NCBI RefSeq assembly: GCF_036884655.1
Contig: NC_088345.1
Coordinates: forward strand, 19,489,001 to 19,553,000
Origin: Musa acuminata AAA Group
Taxonomy: Eukaryota; Streptophyta; Magnoliopsida; Zingiberales; Musaceae
Reading direction: 5' to 3'
Length of the DNA stretch: 64,000 nucleotides
Below the pieces are notes generated by a model. That model was not told where the DNA came from, did not search any database, and saw nothing but the letters and a program-made list of their open reading frames with translations. Shown here one piece after another: positions 43,153-55,315 of this stretch (position 1 is the first letter of the stretch; every line of letters starts with the position of its first letter). Made by a program: the position numbers and the translations under genes.

Positions 43153-46100
43153 ATGTCGTTTTCAAATCCCTTACGTGGCATACTTGATGTCAACCGCCTC
43201 ACTGGTCCAAATTATACGGATTGGCTCCGTAACTTGAGAATTGTTCTCACAGCGAAGAAAATCGTGTACGTCCTTGATACAGTGATGCCTACGCCCGAAG
43301 AAGGGGCAAGCGAGGATGAGATCGCTCGCTACGTGAAGTACATTGATGACTCCACTCTTGCTCAGTGCTATATGTTGGGCTCTATGACTCCAGAGTTACA
43401 GAGACAACATGAAAAGATGGATGCCAGATCCATTCTCCTACATGTCCGTAAATTGTTTGAGGAACAGGGAAGGACTTAACGATATGAGATATCCAAGAGC
43501 CTTTTCCGCGCTAGGATGACTGAGGGGACACCGGTTCAGAACCATGTCCTAAAGATGATTGAGTGGATAGAGAAACTCACAGGTCTAGGAATGGTCCTAG
43601 AGGATAACTTGTGTGTGGACATTGTGCTTCAGTCCCTACCAGATTCCTTTTCACAGTTCATAATGAACTTTAATATGAACAAGCTTGAGGTGACTCTCCC
43701 AGAGCTCCTCAATATGTTGAGGGAGGCAGAGAGTACTATTAAGAAAGAGAAGCCAGTTCTCTACACTGGTGAGACCAGAAAGAAAAGGAAAGCAGAAAGG
43801 TCCCTTAAGAAGGGAAAGGGCAAGGGCAAACAAGGTAAAGCAAAGGTTGCTAAGAAAGACCCAACAAAGGACAAAGGCCAGTGCTTCCACTGTGGTAAAG
43901 ATGGGCACTGGAAGAGAAACTGCAAAGAGTACCTTGCAGAAAGGGCGAAACAAAAGCTTGATGAAGCTTAAGGTACATTCATGATCAGTCTCCATTTGTC
44001 AGACTCTTATGATAACACATGGGTATTAGATATCGGTAGTGCTTATCATATATGTAATTCGTTGCAGGTTCTGGCAAGGCCTAGGAGACTAGAGAGAGGC
44101 GAGATGGACCTCAAGATGGGTAATGGAGCAAAAGTTGCTGTATTAGCTGTTGGCGAGGTCGCCCTACATCTGCCTAGTGGAGCTTTTATTGCATTAGATG
44201 CATGTTATTTTGTTCCTTCTATTATCAAAAACATTATCTCCATTTCATGTTTAACAGTTAGTGGATATAAATTTGTTTTTGAGAACAATGGTTGTTCGAT
44301 ATTATTAGATGATAAGATCATCACGAAAGGAACATTGCATAATGGTTTATTTATGTTAGACACCACTCCACATATCATGAATATAAATGTGTCCAAAAGG
44401 AAACGAGATGAGTTGAACAGTGCATACCTGTGGCATTGAAGGCTAGGTCACATCCATGAAAGAAGGATTCAAAAGTTGCTAAATGATGGATATCTAGATC
44501 CATTCGACTATGTGTCATATGCAACTTGTGAGCCTTGCATTCGTGGAAAACTGACCAACTCTCCATTTAGTGGAACTGGAGAGAGAGCCACCGAGTTGTT
44601 GGAACTCATGCTGGTGGTTACTCCTACTTCATTACATTTACTGATGATTTCTCAAGGTATGGATATGTGTACTTAATGAAGTACAAGTCCGAGGCCTTTG
44701 AGAAATTCAGAGAGTATAAGAATGAGGTGGAGAACCAGACTGGAAAGAGTATCAAAACTCTTCGATCAGATCGAGGAGGTGAGTACTTAAGTACAGAGTT
44801 TACTCACTTGCTCAAGGACCATGGGATATTATCCCAATGGACACCTCCTTATACACCTCAGCTCAATGGTGTCTCTGAAAGGAGAAATCGTACATTATTA
44901 GATATGGTACGGTCCATGATGAGTTTCGCTGACCTACCCATCTCATTCTGGGGATATGCCCTAGAAACCGCAGCTTACCTTCTGAACAGAGTTCCAACTA
45001 AGTCGGTGGTGTCTACACCATATGAGATATGGAAAGGGAAGAAGCCTGATCTTAAAGTAGTTAAGATTTGGGGCTGCTCTGCCCATGTTAAAAGACACAA
45101 CCCCGATAAGTTAGAATCAAGGACAGGGCGATGTAAATTTGTGGGATACCCCAAGGAAACTTGTGGGTATTACTTCTATCATCTCGAGGACCAAAAGGTC
45201 TTTGTAGCTAAGAGAGCAGTGTTCCTTGAGAAGGAACACATTCTTGACGGAGACAGTGGGAGAATGATAGAATTGAGCGAGGTTGGAGAACCAAGCTCAA
45301 GCACCACTCTACAGCCCGAGTCTGTTCAGGTATCTAATACACAAGTTTCAACTTTACGCAGGTCTGATAGAGTATCCCATCCTCCTGAGAGATATGTGGG
45401 ACATATTAGAGCAGAGGATGTAGAGGATATTGATCCTCAGACCTACGAGGAGGCTATTATGAGTATAGACTCCGGGAAGTGGAAAGAAGCCATGAATTCT
45501 GAGATGGATTCTATGTACTCCAATAAGGTTTGGAACCTAGTTGATGCACCCGAAGGTATTGTACCCATCGGTTGCAAGTGGATCTTTAAGAAAAAGATCG
45601 GAGTAGATGGAAAGGTAGAGACCTATAAAGCAAGGCTAGTGGCTAAGGGGTATCGTCAAAGGCAAGGTGTTGACTACGACGAAACTTTCTCACCCGTAGC
45701 AATGCTAAAATCCATCAGAATTCTATTGGCTATTGCAGCACACTATGATTATGAGATCTGGCAGATGGATGTGAAAACCGCATTCCTCAACGGGAACCTG
45801 GAGGAGGAGGTGTATATGATGCAACCTGAGGGATTCGTGTCCAAGAACTGCCCAGATAAGGTGTGTAGGTTGCTTAGATCCATTTATGGACTAAAGCAAG
45901 CTTCCCGAAGTTGGAACATAAGATTTGATGAGGCAATCAGATCTTATGACTTCGTTAAGAACGAAGATGAGCCTTGTATATACAGAAAGGTAAGTGGGAG
46001 CGCTATCACCTTTTTGGTGTTATATATGGATGACATCCTCATCATTGGGAATCACGTAGGAATGCTATCCACTGTAAAGACTTGGTTATCTAGACACTTC

Positions 46101-46942
46101 TCCATAAAGGACTTAGGGGAAGCATCCTATATCTTGAGGATTAGAATCTATAGAGATAGATCCAAGAGGATGCTTGGCTTGTCCCAGTCCAGGTACATAG
46201 AAACCATTGTCAAAATGTTTGGCATTGAGAATTCTAAGAAAGGGCGAACATGGATATGATACCTTATGCCTTAATAATAGGGTCTATCATGTATGCCATG
46301 CTATGTACTAGGCCTGATATAGCGCATGCTCTGAGTGTCACGAGCAGGTATCAGGCGGATCCAGGCTTGGAGCACTGGAAAGCAGTAAAGTGTATCCTTA
46401 AGTACTTGAGAAGGACTAAGGATCTTTTACTAGTATATGGAGGTAATAGCCTTAAGGTTGAAGGCTACACTGACTCAAGTTTTCAGTCTGATGTCGATGA
46501 TAGCAAGTCGAATTCAGGGTATGTGTACACCTTGAATGGAGGAGCAATGTGCTGGAAGAGTTCCAAGCAAGATACCACTGCTGACTCGACCACAGAGGCG
46601 GAGTACATTGCTGCATCAGATGCAGCAAAGGAGGGAGTCTGGTTGAAGAAGTTCATCACAGATTTGGGAGTCGTGCCGGATAGTGAGGAGCCGATTTCCC
46701 TATATTGCGACAACAACGGGGCAATTGCTCAAGCGAAGGAACCTAGGTCGCATCAGAAATCTAAGCATGTTCTGAGGAGGTTCCACCTTATCAGAGAGAT
46801 CGTGACCCGAGGAGATGTAGCAGTGGAAAGAGTTCCATCCGAAGATAACATTGCACATCCACTAACAAAGCCATTGTCTCAGATTGTCTTTGAGCGTCAC
46901 AGGGGTCTGATGGGGATCAGACACATAGGTGATTGGCTTTAG
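43153..46942 (+). pseudogene. Angela copy G gag-pol, broken
   Basis: Almost the same sequence as copy H, but disabled: TAA for CAA at 43477, TAA for TCA near 43968, TGA for TGT near 44437, a deletion of 34 bases flanked by AACTCAT plus three more near 44608, and a 67-base deletion at about 46236. The Gag knuckle [14 protein letters not shown] is intact (near 43880). Protease reads LDIGSAYHI, so the catalytic DTG is DIG. RT catalytic site reads YMDD. The C-terminal end is complete (to DNIAHPLTKPLSQ and the stop at 46942), unlike H. Start chosen at 43153 ([19 protein letters not shown]), not the upstream ATG at 43129, because the block from there is conserved and the upstream codons coincide with the pyrimidine-rich tract. 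Confidence 0.9.
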
Positions 46943-46956
46943 GTCAAGTGGGAGAT

Positions 46957-48450
46957 TGCTAGTCATAAGTGCCCAGCAAGCTAATCATGTGAGTGATGGC
47001 ACGTGTGACTTGATACAGAATCTTTTTGCTTATTATATTTTGGCGTATATCACTTTATAACTATTGCATAAATGCATATATATTGTGATGTCCTTGGATT
47101 TGTGCAATGGGAATCGGATCGTGATGAGATCACGATAATGAGATCGATTCACCTTTAAACACATATCCTAAATAATCCCGGTCATAGGTTACTCGAGAGG
47201 GACATCGTGATAACCGGATAGACTGGTGTGCTGTATACCCGTCCATATGATGGATGCAGCTGGTCTCATAGCTGCTCGTGTAGGGACACTAGGGATACAG
47301 TACAGGTGCTCATTGGAGAATGAGTTCACTGATTGATCCGCTTACGGAATGCTGGATGGTTGATGATGCCTTATTGTCAGACAACGATTCCGTAGTCCTA
47401 GTGGTGTATCTGGTTCTTAGACTTGAGACACCAAGGATGTCCTGTATGAGTGCTCCACTCTTTGATACCAGACTTATAGGTTTGGCTGTTCGCAGATCTA
47501 GTACAGCTGGTCATTGGGAGTGGTAGTCGACCTTACGAGGGCTATTGAGTGTCGATAGAGGATCATCCACTCTCGGTATCATGAGAGGAATATCCCATGT
47601 GTTCTTGCTCAGACAAATCCCTGGCCAGGGTCATTCGGGTTGAGAGAGAAAGAGTTCTCCGGGAGAATCCGATTAGAGCGAGACTCGAGTAGAAACCGTA
47701 TGGGTCTGACAGCACCATGCTCGATATACGGTCTCTGGGATATTAGATGGATGAGGGACTATAGGTACATGGTAACTGAGGTCAGACAGGTCCAATGGAT
47801 TGGATTCCCCTGTATCGTCTGGGGACTACGGCGTAGTGGCCTAGTACTTCCGTAGTCGATGAGTCGAGTGAATTATTACAGAGATAATAATTCACTGAGT
47901 TAGAAGGAGTTCTGACAGGTATGACTCACGGCCAGCTCGATATTGGGCCTAGAGGGTCACACACATATGGTAGGCATTGCGATGAGTAGAGGTTCGGATA
48001 TGAGATATCCGACGGAGCCCTTGTCTTATTGGATGCAGATCCAATACCCACTAGGGAAAGGACCCATTAGGGTTTTGACACGGGATCTCTATAAATAGGA
48101 GGGATTCACAGCCTCATAGGCTAGAGTCTTTGCTTGCCCTTCCTATTCTCCTCTCCCTCTCCACCTCAGAGTAGGCCTGGAGTTTTGAGGAGCGTCGTCG
48201 CAACCCTGCTGTGTGGATCACCGCTAGAGAGGAGGATGCTTGACCTCCTTCACCCTCTCCTAAGGATCTGCAAGGAAACAGGGATATACGATCTCCCTAG
48301 GTAACACAATCTCTATACGCAGTTTTGTGTTTCTGCGGATTTTGCGCACCAATCTTCGCACGACGATGAACATCTTTTTGGGAATCGGGGATTTTTGTTT
48401 TCTTGTTCTTCCGCTGCGCATATGATGTCGCCCCCTATGATTTCCCAACA
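46957..48450 (+). repeat. Angela LTR2 (3' LTR of copy G)
   Basis: 1494 bases, TGCTAGTCATAAGTGCCC to TTTCCCAACA, preceded by the polypurine tract AAGTGGGAGAT. TATA box at 48090-48097. The next base starts a truncated LTR of H type. Confidence 0.9.
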
Positions 48451-49527
48451 ATGATGCCTTATTGTCAGACAACGATTCCGTAGTCCTAGTGGTGTATCTG
48501 GTTCTTAGACTTGAGACACCAAGGATGTCCTGTATGAGTGCTCCACTCTTTGATACCAGACTTATAGGTTTGGCTGTTCCCAGATCTAGTACAGCTGGTC
48601 ATTGGGAGTGGTAGTCAACCTTACGAGGGCTATTGAGTGTCGATAGAGGATCATCCACTCTCGGTATCATGAGAGGAATATCCCATGTGTTCTTGCTCAG
48701 ACAAATCCCTGGCCAGGGTCATTCGGGTTGAGAGAGAAAGAGTTCTCCGGGAGAATCCGATTAGAGTGAGACTCGAGTAGAAACCGTATGGGTCTGACAG
48801 CACCATGCTCGATATACGGTCTCTGGGATATTAGATGGATGAGGGACTATAGGTACATGGTAACTGAAGACAGACAGGTCTAATGGATTGGATTCCCCTG
48901 TATCGTTTGGGGACTACGGCGTAGTGGCCTAGTACTTCCGTAGTCGATGAGTCGAGTGAATTATTACAGAGATAATAATTCACTGAGTTAGAAGGAGTTC
49001 TGACGGGTATGACTCACGGCCAGCTCGATATTGGGCCTAGAGGGTCACACACATATGGTAGGCATTGCGATGAGTAGAGGTTCGGATATGAGATATCCGA
49101 CGGAGCCCTTGTCTTATTGGATGCAGATCCAATACCCACTAGGGAAAGGACCCATTAGGGTTTTGACACGGGATCTCTATAAATAGGAGGGATTCACAGC
49201 CTCATAGGTAAGAGTCTTTGCTTGCCCTTCCTATTCTCCTCTCCCTCTCCCCCTCAGAGTAGGCCTGGAGTTTTGAGGAGCGTCGTCGCAACCCTGCTGT
49301 GTGGATCACCGCTAGAGAGGAGGACGCTTGACCTCCTTCACCCTCTCCTAAGGATCTGCAAGGAAACAGGGATATACGATCTCCCTAGGTAACACAATCT
49401 CTATACGCAGTTTTATGTTTTTCGCACCAATCTTCGTACGACGATGAACATCTTTTGGGAATCGGGGATTTTTGTTTTCTTGTTCTTCCGCTGCGCATAT
49501 GATGTCGCCCCCTATGATTTCCCAACA
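48451..49527 (+). repeat. 5'-truncated Angela LTR (5' LTR of copy H)
   Basis: 1077 bases beginning in mid-LTR at ATGATGCCTTATTGTCAG and ending CCCAACA. TATA box 49178-49185. It shares GTTCCCAG, GTAGTCAACC and the missing GCGGATTTTGC stretch with LTR3. The primer-binding site follows at 49529-49541. Confidence 0.9.
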
Positions 49528-49528
49528 G

Positions 49529-49541
49529 TGGTATCAGAGCC
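49529..49541 (+). other. Primer-binding site of Angela copy H
   Basis: TGGTATCAGAGCC, one base after the LTR end. Confidence 0.9.
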
Positions 49542-51408
49542 AGGTTGTTCGTGCGAATGATTGGTTTTTTGAACTGCGTGTGTTGTGTTTAGGAAGAATA
49601 TTGACGTCAAAATCGTTGACGCAAAAGCAAGGAAGGGCAGCAACAGTTGCTGCCCTCGATCTGCATGCCTGCAGCCAGCCGCAGCCGCAGCCACGCAGCA
49701 CAGCGCCGGCGCATGCGCAAGCGCTGTGCCTGCAGCAGCCGGCCGGCGGTCTGCTTGCAGCAGGCTTGCGGCCGGCGGGGCTGGCAGCCCGCTCGGTAGA
49801 AGCGCCTGCGGCCACTGAGCCCGCGGGCAGAGGCGCCGCGGGGCAGCAGCGCGGGCTGAGGCACCGCAGGGCAGCGGCGCCTGTGGCCGCTGCTCCCACG
49901 GGCAAAAACCCCGCAGGGGCGGCCGCCAGCGAGACAGCACCACCTGCGGGCGCTGACTCGCGGGCAGAACCGCCCGCGGAGGCGGCGGCGCCCGCGGGGG
50001 CGCCCACCTGCAGCGGCAGCAACCCCAGCGGGCGTGCCACCTGCAGGCGAGGGCAGTGCCCTCGCCCTCGCCGCACAGGCCGCCGCCAGCAGGGTGGCGG
50101 CGGCGGCGGCGCAGCAGCAAGGGGGAGAAGGGCATTAGGGTTTTCTGGGCAAAAAGACAGTTTTGCCCCCTCGGAATTTGAGAAATTCCAGTTTCTGTCT
50201 TTTGTCCAAATTACGAAAATACCCTTAGGAATTGAGAAATTCCCTATATATCCCTGATTTCAGAAAATATTAATAAATTAAAAGGTTTAGTTGATTATTA
50301 TTTTTATTATTATCTAGTAGTCCTACATGATGATGATTATTTATACATGTGATGTATGATGTGTGGACGGTTGATCATGGACCGTGTGATGTGTGTACTT
50401 GTGATTATTATTATTGAGGTCTGCGAACCTCCATTATATTTCTCGTTTATTGTCGGGCCTGCGTGCCTATGATTAAGTTGTAATCACATGAGGAGGCGCA
50501 GCGGGAGCGTGGAAGCCATAGCGGGACCCACGAGACGGACGATCGTGATGCATGGAGATGCATCAAGATGTCGACGGAACTGACGAGGACGAGATGGACG
50601 ATCACAAGGCATGGAGATGCACCGTTGCACACATAGATCTTGATGTGAGTGATTAGGCCTACTGGCTCGGGCCTAATCATATTAGGTTGTGGTCCATGAT
50701 CATCTGGTGTGATTGCTTATACACATACTAGATATGTATATATATTTGCATGCGATGTAGATATATATTAAATATGTATATGTGTGACATGTCATATTAG
50801 GAGACCAAATCATAGAAACATCTCTCGATAATATTAAGTCGGTAAACGTGAGGCAATTAGATTGACCCACGTGGCCTTCCATCGTTATGAGTAGGAACCG
50901 AATCCCGGTGTAGGTTGAATTGGTCGAGTCCCTCGAGACTCACCTATATCGCGATTCGCTATCTTACTTACGACATAGAGATGTCACCGGTGACTTGAGG
51001 GCATGATATGCTTGGTCGAGTCCCTCGAGGGTATATCATCAAATCAGACTCATCTTGTAACGAAGGTGTTGACTTAACCGAGCATCATGGTTGGTCGAGT
51101 CCCTCGAGGCCATGGTGATTCGGAGGCCGAATAGGACGGGAATCACAAGGAGTTGTGATCGGCAAGAGTTGTCTACCTTTTAGGCTTAGTGTGATTGGTC
51201 GAGTCCCTCGAGGTTACACTAAGACGCTGATTGGATCCTGATCCCCACTAGAAGTCTGCCGGAGACTTCCGTTTCACGTGCTGAGGGTGTCGCGTGACTC
51301 GTTAGTAAAATAGTGGGAGCATATTAAGATAGAAGTCCATATCTTGATAGTTTATTTCTTGCAAAATCTGCATGTTATTCATTTTTGCTACATCTTTATT
51401 TTCAGAAA
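49542..51408 (+). other. Long 5' leader of Angela copy H
   Basis: Same plan as in copy G: GC-rich module (about 49655-50125), ordinary sequence, then the stem-loop array (50911-51223) with the shared GGTCGAGTCCCTCGAG apex four times, the 12-base palindrome (50983-50994) and the pyrimidine-rich tract ending TTTTCAG at 51405. One base in the first hairpin differs (GAGTT to GAATT) and weakens one pair. Confidence 0.75.
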
Positions 51409-54400
51409 ATGTCGCTTTCAAATCCCTTACGTGGCATACTTGATGTCAACCGCCTCACTGGTCCAAATTATACGGATTGGCTCCGTAACTTGAGAATTGT
51501 TCTCACAGCGGAGAAAATCGTGTACGTCCTTGATACAGTGATGCCTACGCCCGAAGAAGGGGCAAGCGAGGATGAGATCGCTCGCTACGTGAAGTACATT
51601 GATGACTCCACTCTTGCTCAGTGCTATATGTTGGGCTCTATGACTCCAGAGTTACAGAGACAACATGAAAAGATGGATGCCAGATCCATTCTCCTACATG
51701 TCCGTAAATTGTTTGAGGAACAGGGAAGGACTCAACGATATGAGATATCCAAGAGCCTTTTCCGCGCTAGGATGACTGAGGGGACACCGGTTCAGAACCA
51801 TGTCCTAAAGATGATTGAGTGGATAGAGAAACTCATAGGTCTAGGAATGGTCCTAGAGGATAACTTGTGTGTGGACATTGTGCTTCAGTCCCTACCAGAT
51901 TCCTTTTCACAGTTCATAATGAACTTTAATATGAACAAGCTTGAGGTGACTCTCCCAGAGCTCCTCAATATGTTGAGGGAGGCAGAGAGTACTATTAAGA
52001 AAGAGAAGCCAGTTCTCTACACTGGTGAGACCAGAAAAAAAAGGAAAGCAGAAAGGTCCCTTAAGAAGGGAAAGGGCAAGGGCAAACAAGGTAAAGCAAA
52101 GGTTGCTAAGAAAGACCCAACAAAGGACAAAGGCCAGTGCTTCCACTGTGGTAAAGATGGGCACTGGAAGAGAAACTACAAAGAGTACCTTGCAGAAAGG
52201 GCGAAACAAAAGCTTGATGAAGCTTCAGGTACATTCATGATCAGTCTCCATTTGTCAGACTCTTATGATAACACATGGGTATTAGATACCGGTAGTGCTT
52301 ATCATATATGTAATTCGTTGCAGGTTCTGGCAAGGCCTAGGAGATTAGAGAGAGGCGAGATGGACCTCAAGATGGGTAATGGAGCAAAAGTTGCTGTATT
52401 AGCTGTTGGCGAGGTCGCCCTACATCTGCCTAGTGGAGCTTTTACTGCATTAGATGCATGTTATTTTGTTCCTTCTATTATCAAAAACATTATCTCCATT
52501 TCATGTTTAATAGTTAGTGGATATAAATTTGTTTTTGAGAACAATGGTTGTTCGATATTATTAGATGATAAGATCATCACGAAAGGAACATTGCATAATG
52601 GTTTATTTATGTTAGACACCACTCCACATATCATGAATATAAATGTGTCCAAAAGGAAACGAGATGAGTTGAACAGTGCATACCTGTGGCATTGTAGGCT
52701 AGGTCACATCCATGAAAGAAGGATTCAAAAGTTGCTAAATGATGGATATCTAGATCCATTCGACTATGTGTCATATGCAACTTGTGAGCCTTGCATTCGT
52801 GGAAAACTGACCAACTCTCCATTTAGTGGAATTGGAGAGAGAGCCACTGAGTTGTTGGAACTCATACATAGTGATGTATGTGGACCCATGTCAACTCATG
52901 CCATTGGAGGTTACTCCTACTTCATTACATTTACTGATGATTTCTCAAGGTATGGATATGTGTACTTAATGAAGTACAAGTCCGAGGCCTTTGAGAAATT
53001 CAGAGAGTATAAGAATGAGGTGGAGAACCAGACTGGAAAGAGTATCAAAACTCTTCGATCAGATCGAGGAGGTGAGTACTTAAGTACAGAGTTTACTCAC
53101 TTCCTCAAGGACTATGGGATATTATCCCAATGGACACCTCCTTATACACCTCAGCTCAATGGTGTCTCTGAAAGGAGAAATCGTACATTATTAGATATGG
53201 TACGGTCCATGATGAGTTTCGCTGACCTACCCATCTCATTCTGGGGATATGCCCTAGAAACCGCAGCTTACCTTCTGAACAGAGTTCCAACTAAGTCGGT
53301 GGTGTCTACACCATATGAGATATGGAAAGGGAAGAAGCCTGATCTTAAAGTAGTTAAGATTTGGGGCTGCTCTGCCCATGTTAAAAGACACAACCCCGAT
53401 AAGTTAGAATCAAGGACAGGGCGATGTAAATTTGTGGGATACCCCAAGGAAACTTATGAGTATTACTTCTATCATCTCGAGGACCAAAAGGTCTTTGTAG
53501 CTAAGAGAGCAGTGTTCCTTGAGAAGGAACACATTCTTGACGGAGACAGTGGGAGAATGATAGAATTGAGCGAGGTTGGAGAACCAAGCTCAAGCACCAC
53601 TCTACAGCCCGAGTCTGTTCAGGTATCTAATACACAAGTTTCAACTTTACGCAGGTCTGATAGAGTATCCCATCCTCCTGAGAGATATGTGGGACATATT
53701 AGAGCAGAGGATGTAGAGGATATTGATCCTCAGACCTACGAGGAGGCTATTATGAGTATAGACTCCGGGAAGTGGAAAGAAGCCATGAATTCTGAGATGG
53801 ATTCTATGTACTCCAATAAGGTTTGGAACCTAGTTGATGCACCCGAAGGTATTGTACCCATCGGTTGCAAGTGGATCTTTAAGAAAAAGATCGGAGTAGA
53901 TGGAAAGGTAGAGACCTATAAAGCAAGGCTAGTGGCTAAGGGGTATCGTCAAAGGCAAGGTGTTGACTACGACGAAACTTTCTCACCCGTAGCAATGCTA
54001 AAATCCATCAGAATTCTATTGGCTATTGCAGCACACTATGATTATGAGATCTGGCAGATGGATGTGAAAACCGCATTCCTTAACGGGAACCTGGAGGAGG
54101 AGGTGTATATGATGCAACCTGAGGGATTCGTGTCCAAGAACTGCCCAGATAAGGTGTGTAGGTTGCTTAGATCCATTTATGGACTAAAGCAAGCTTCCCG
54201 AAGTTGGAACATAAGATTTGATGAGGCAATCAGATCTTATGACTTCGTTAAGAACGAAGATGAGCCTTGTGTATACAGAAAGGTAAGTGGGAGCGCTATT
54301 AGCTTTTTGGTGTTATATGTGGATGACATCCTCATCATTGGGAATGACATAGGAATGCTATCCACAATAAAGGCTTGGTTATCTAGACACTTCTCCATGA

Positions 54401-55224
54401 AGGACTTAGGAGAAGCATCTTATATCTTGGGGATTAGAATCTATAGAGATAGATCCAAAAGGATGCTTGGCTTGTCCCAGTCCAGGTACATAGAAACTAT
54501 TGTCAAAAGGTTTGGCATGGAAAATTCCAAAAGAGGTCTCATACCGATGAGACATGGGATATCGCTTTCTACGAGTATGTCCCCAAAGACTCCAGAAGAA
54601 AGGGCGAACATGGATATGATACCTTATGCCTCAGCAATAGGGTCTATCATGTATGCCATGCTATGTACTAGGCCTGATATAGCGCATGCTCTGAGTGTCA
54701 CGAGCAGGTATCAGGCGGATCTAGGCTTGGAGCACGGGAAAGCAGTAAAGTGTATCCTTAAGTACTTGAGAAGGACTAAGGATCTTTTACTAGTATATGG
54801 AGGTAATAGCCTTAAGGTTGAAGGCTACACTGACTCAAGTTTTCAGTCTGATGTCGATGATAGCAAGTCGAATTCAGGGTATGTGTACACCCTGAATGGA
54901 GGAGCAGTGTGCTGGAAGAGTTCCAAGCAAGATACCACTGCTGACTCGACCACAGAGGCGGAGTACATTGCTGCATCAGATGCAGCAAAGGAGGGAGTCT
55001 GGTTGAAGAAGTTCATCACAGATTTGGGAGTCGTGCCGGATAGTGAGGAGCCGATTTCCCTATATTGCGACAACAACGGGGCAATTGCTCAAGCGAAGGA
55101 ACCTAGGTCTCATCAGAAATCTAAGCATGTTCTGAGGAGGTTCCACCTTATCAGAGAGATCGTGACCCGAGGAGATGTAGTAGTGGAATTGTTCCATCCG
55201 AAGATAACATTGCAGATCCACTGA
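51409..55224 (+). CDS. Angela Gag-Pol polyprotein, copy H, 1271 codons from the preferred start
   Basis: One continuous frame for particle formation, cleavage, integration and reverse transcription. Gag N-terminus [20 protein letters not shown]; Lys-rich stretch, then the zinc knuckle near 52138 reads [14 protein letters not shown], so the last Cys is Tyr. Protease LDTGSAYHI near 52284. Integrase zinc region ([15 protein letters not shown]) 52687-52810; core Asp in HSDVCGP (52866), Asp in LRSDRGGEY (53055) and Glu in NGVSERRN (53160). RT with YVDDILIIG near 54315; RNase H with YTDSSF (54826) and [10 protein letters not shown] (54950). A one-base loss near 55188 (GAATTGTTCC where G has GAAAGAGTTCC) shifts the last 30 or so codons, giving an early stop at 55224. 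The start 51409 is preferred over 51385 as in copy G. Confidence 0.9.
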   Translation: MSLSNPLRGILDVNRLTGPNYTDWLRNLRIVLTAEKIVYVLDTVMPTPEEGASEDEIARYVKYIDDSTLAQCYMLGSMTPELQRQHEKMDARSILLHVRKLFEEQGRTQRYEISKSLFRARMTEGTPVQNHVLKMIEWIEKLIGLGMVLEDNLCVDIVLQSLPDSFSQFIMNFNMNKLEVTLPELLNMLREAESTIKKEKPVLYTGETRKKRKAERSLKKGKGKGKQGKAKVAKKDPTKDKGQCFHCGKDGHWKRNYKEYLAERAKQKLDEASGTFMISLHLSDSYDNTWVLDTGSAYHICNSLQVLARPRRLERGEMDLKMGNGAKVAVLAVGEVALHLPSGAFTALDACYFVPSIIKNIISISCLIVSGYKFVFENNGCSILLDDKIITKGTLHNGLFMLDTTPHIMNINVSKRKRDELNSAYLWHCRLGHIHERRIQKLLNDGYLDPFDYVSYATCEPCIRGKLTNSPFSGIGERATELLELIHSDVCGPMSTHAIGGYSYFITFTDDFSRYGYVYLMKYKSEAFEKFREYKNEVENQTGKSIKTLRSDRGGEYLSTEFTHFLKDYGILSQWTPPYTPQLNGVSERRNRTLLDMVRSMMSFADLPISFWGYALETAAYLLNRVPTKSVVSTPYEIWKGKKPDLKVVKIWGCSAHVKRHNPDKLESRTGRCKFVGYPKETYEYYFYHLEDQKVFVAKRAVFLEKEHILDGDSGRMIELSEVGEPSSSTTLQPESVQVSNTQVSTLRRSDRVSHPPERYVGHIRAEDVEDIDPQTYEEAIMSIDSGKWKEAMNSEMDSMYSNKVWNLVDAPEGIVPIGCKWIFKKKIGVDGKVETYKARLVAKGYRQRQGVDYDETFSPVAMLKSIRILLAIAAHYDYEIWQMDVKTAFLNGNLEEEVYMMQPEGFVSKNCPDKVCRLLRSIYGLKQASRSWNIRFDEAIRSYDFVKNEDEPCVYRKVSGSAISFLVLYVDDILIIGNDIGMLSTIKAWLSRHFSMKDLGEASYILGIRIYRDRSKRMLGLSQSRYIETIVKRFGMENSKRGLIPMRHGISLSTSMSPKTPEERANMDMIPYASAIGSIMYAMLCTRPDIAHALSVTSRYQADLGLEHGKAVKCILKYLRRTKDLLLVYGGNSLKVEGYTDSSFQSDVDDSKSNSGYVYTLNGGAVCWKSSKQDTTADSTTEAEYIAASDAAKEGVWLKKFITDLGVVPDSEEPISLYCDNNGAIAQAKEPRSHQKSKHVLRRFHLIREIVTRGDVVVELFHPKITLQIH

Positions 55225-55315
55225 TAAAGCCGTTGTCTCAGATTGTCTTTGAGCGTCACAGGGGTCTGATGGGGATCAGACACATAGGTGATTGGCTTTA
55301 GGTCAAGTGGGAGAT

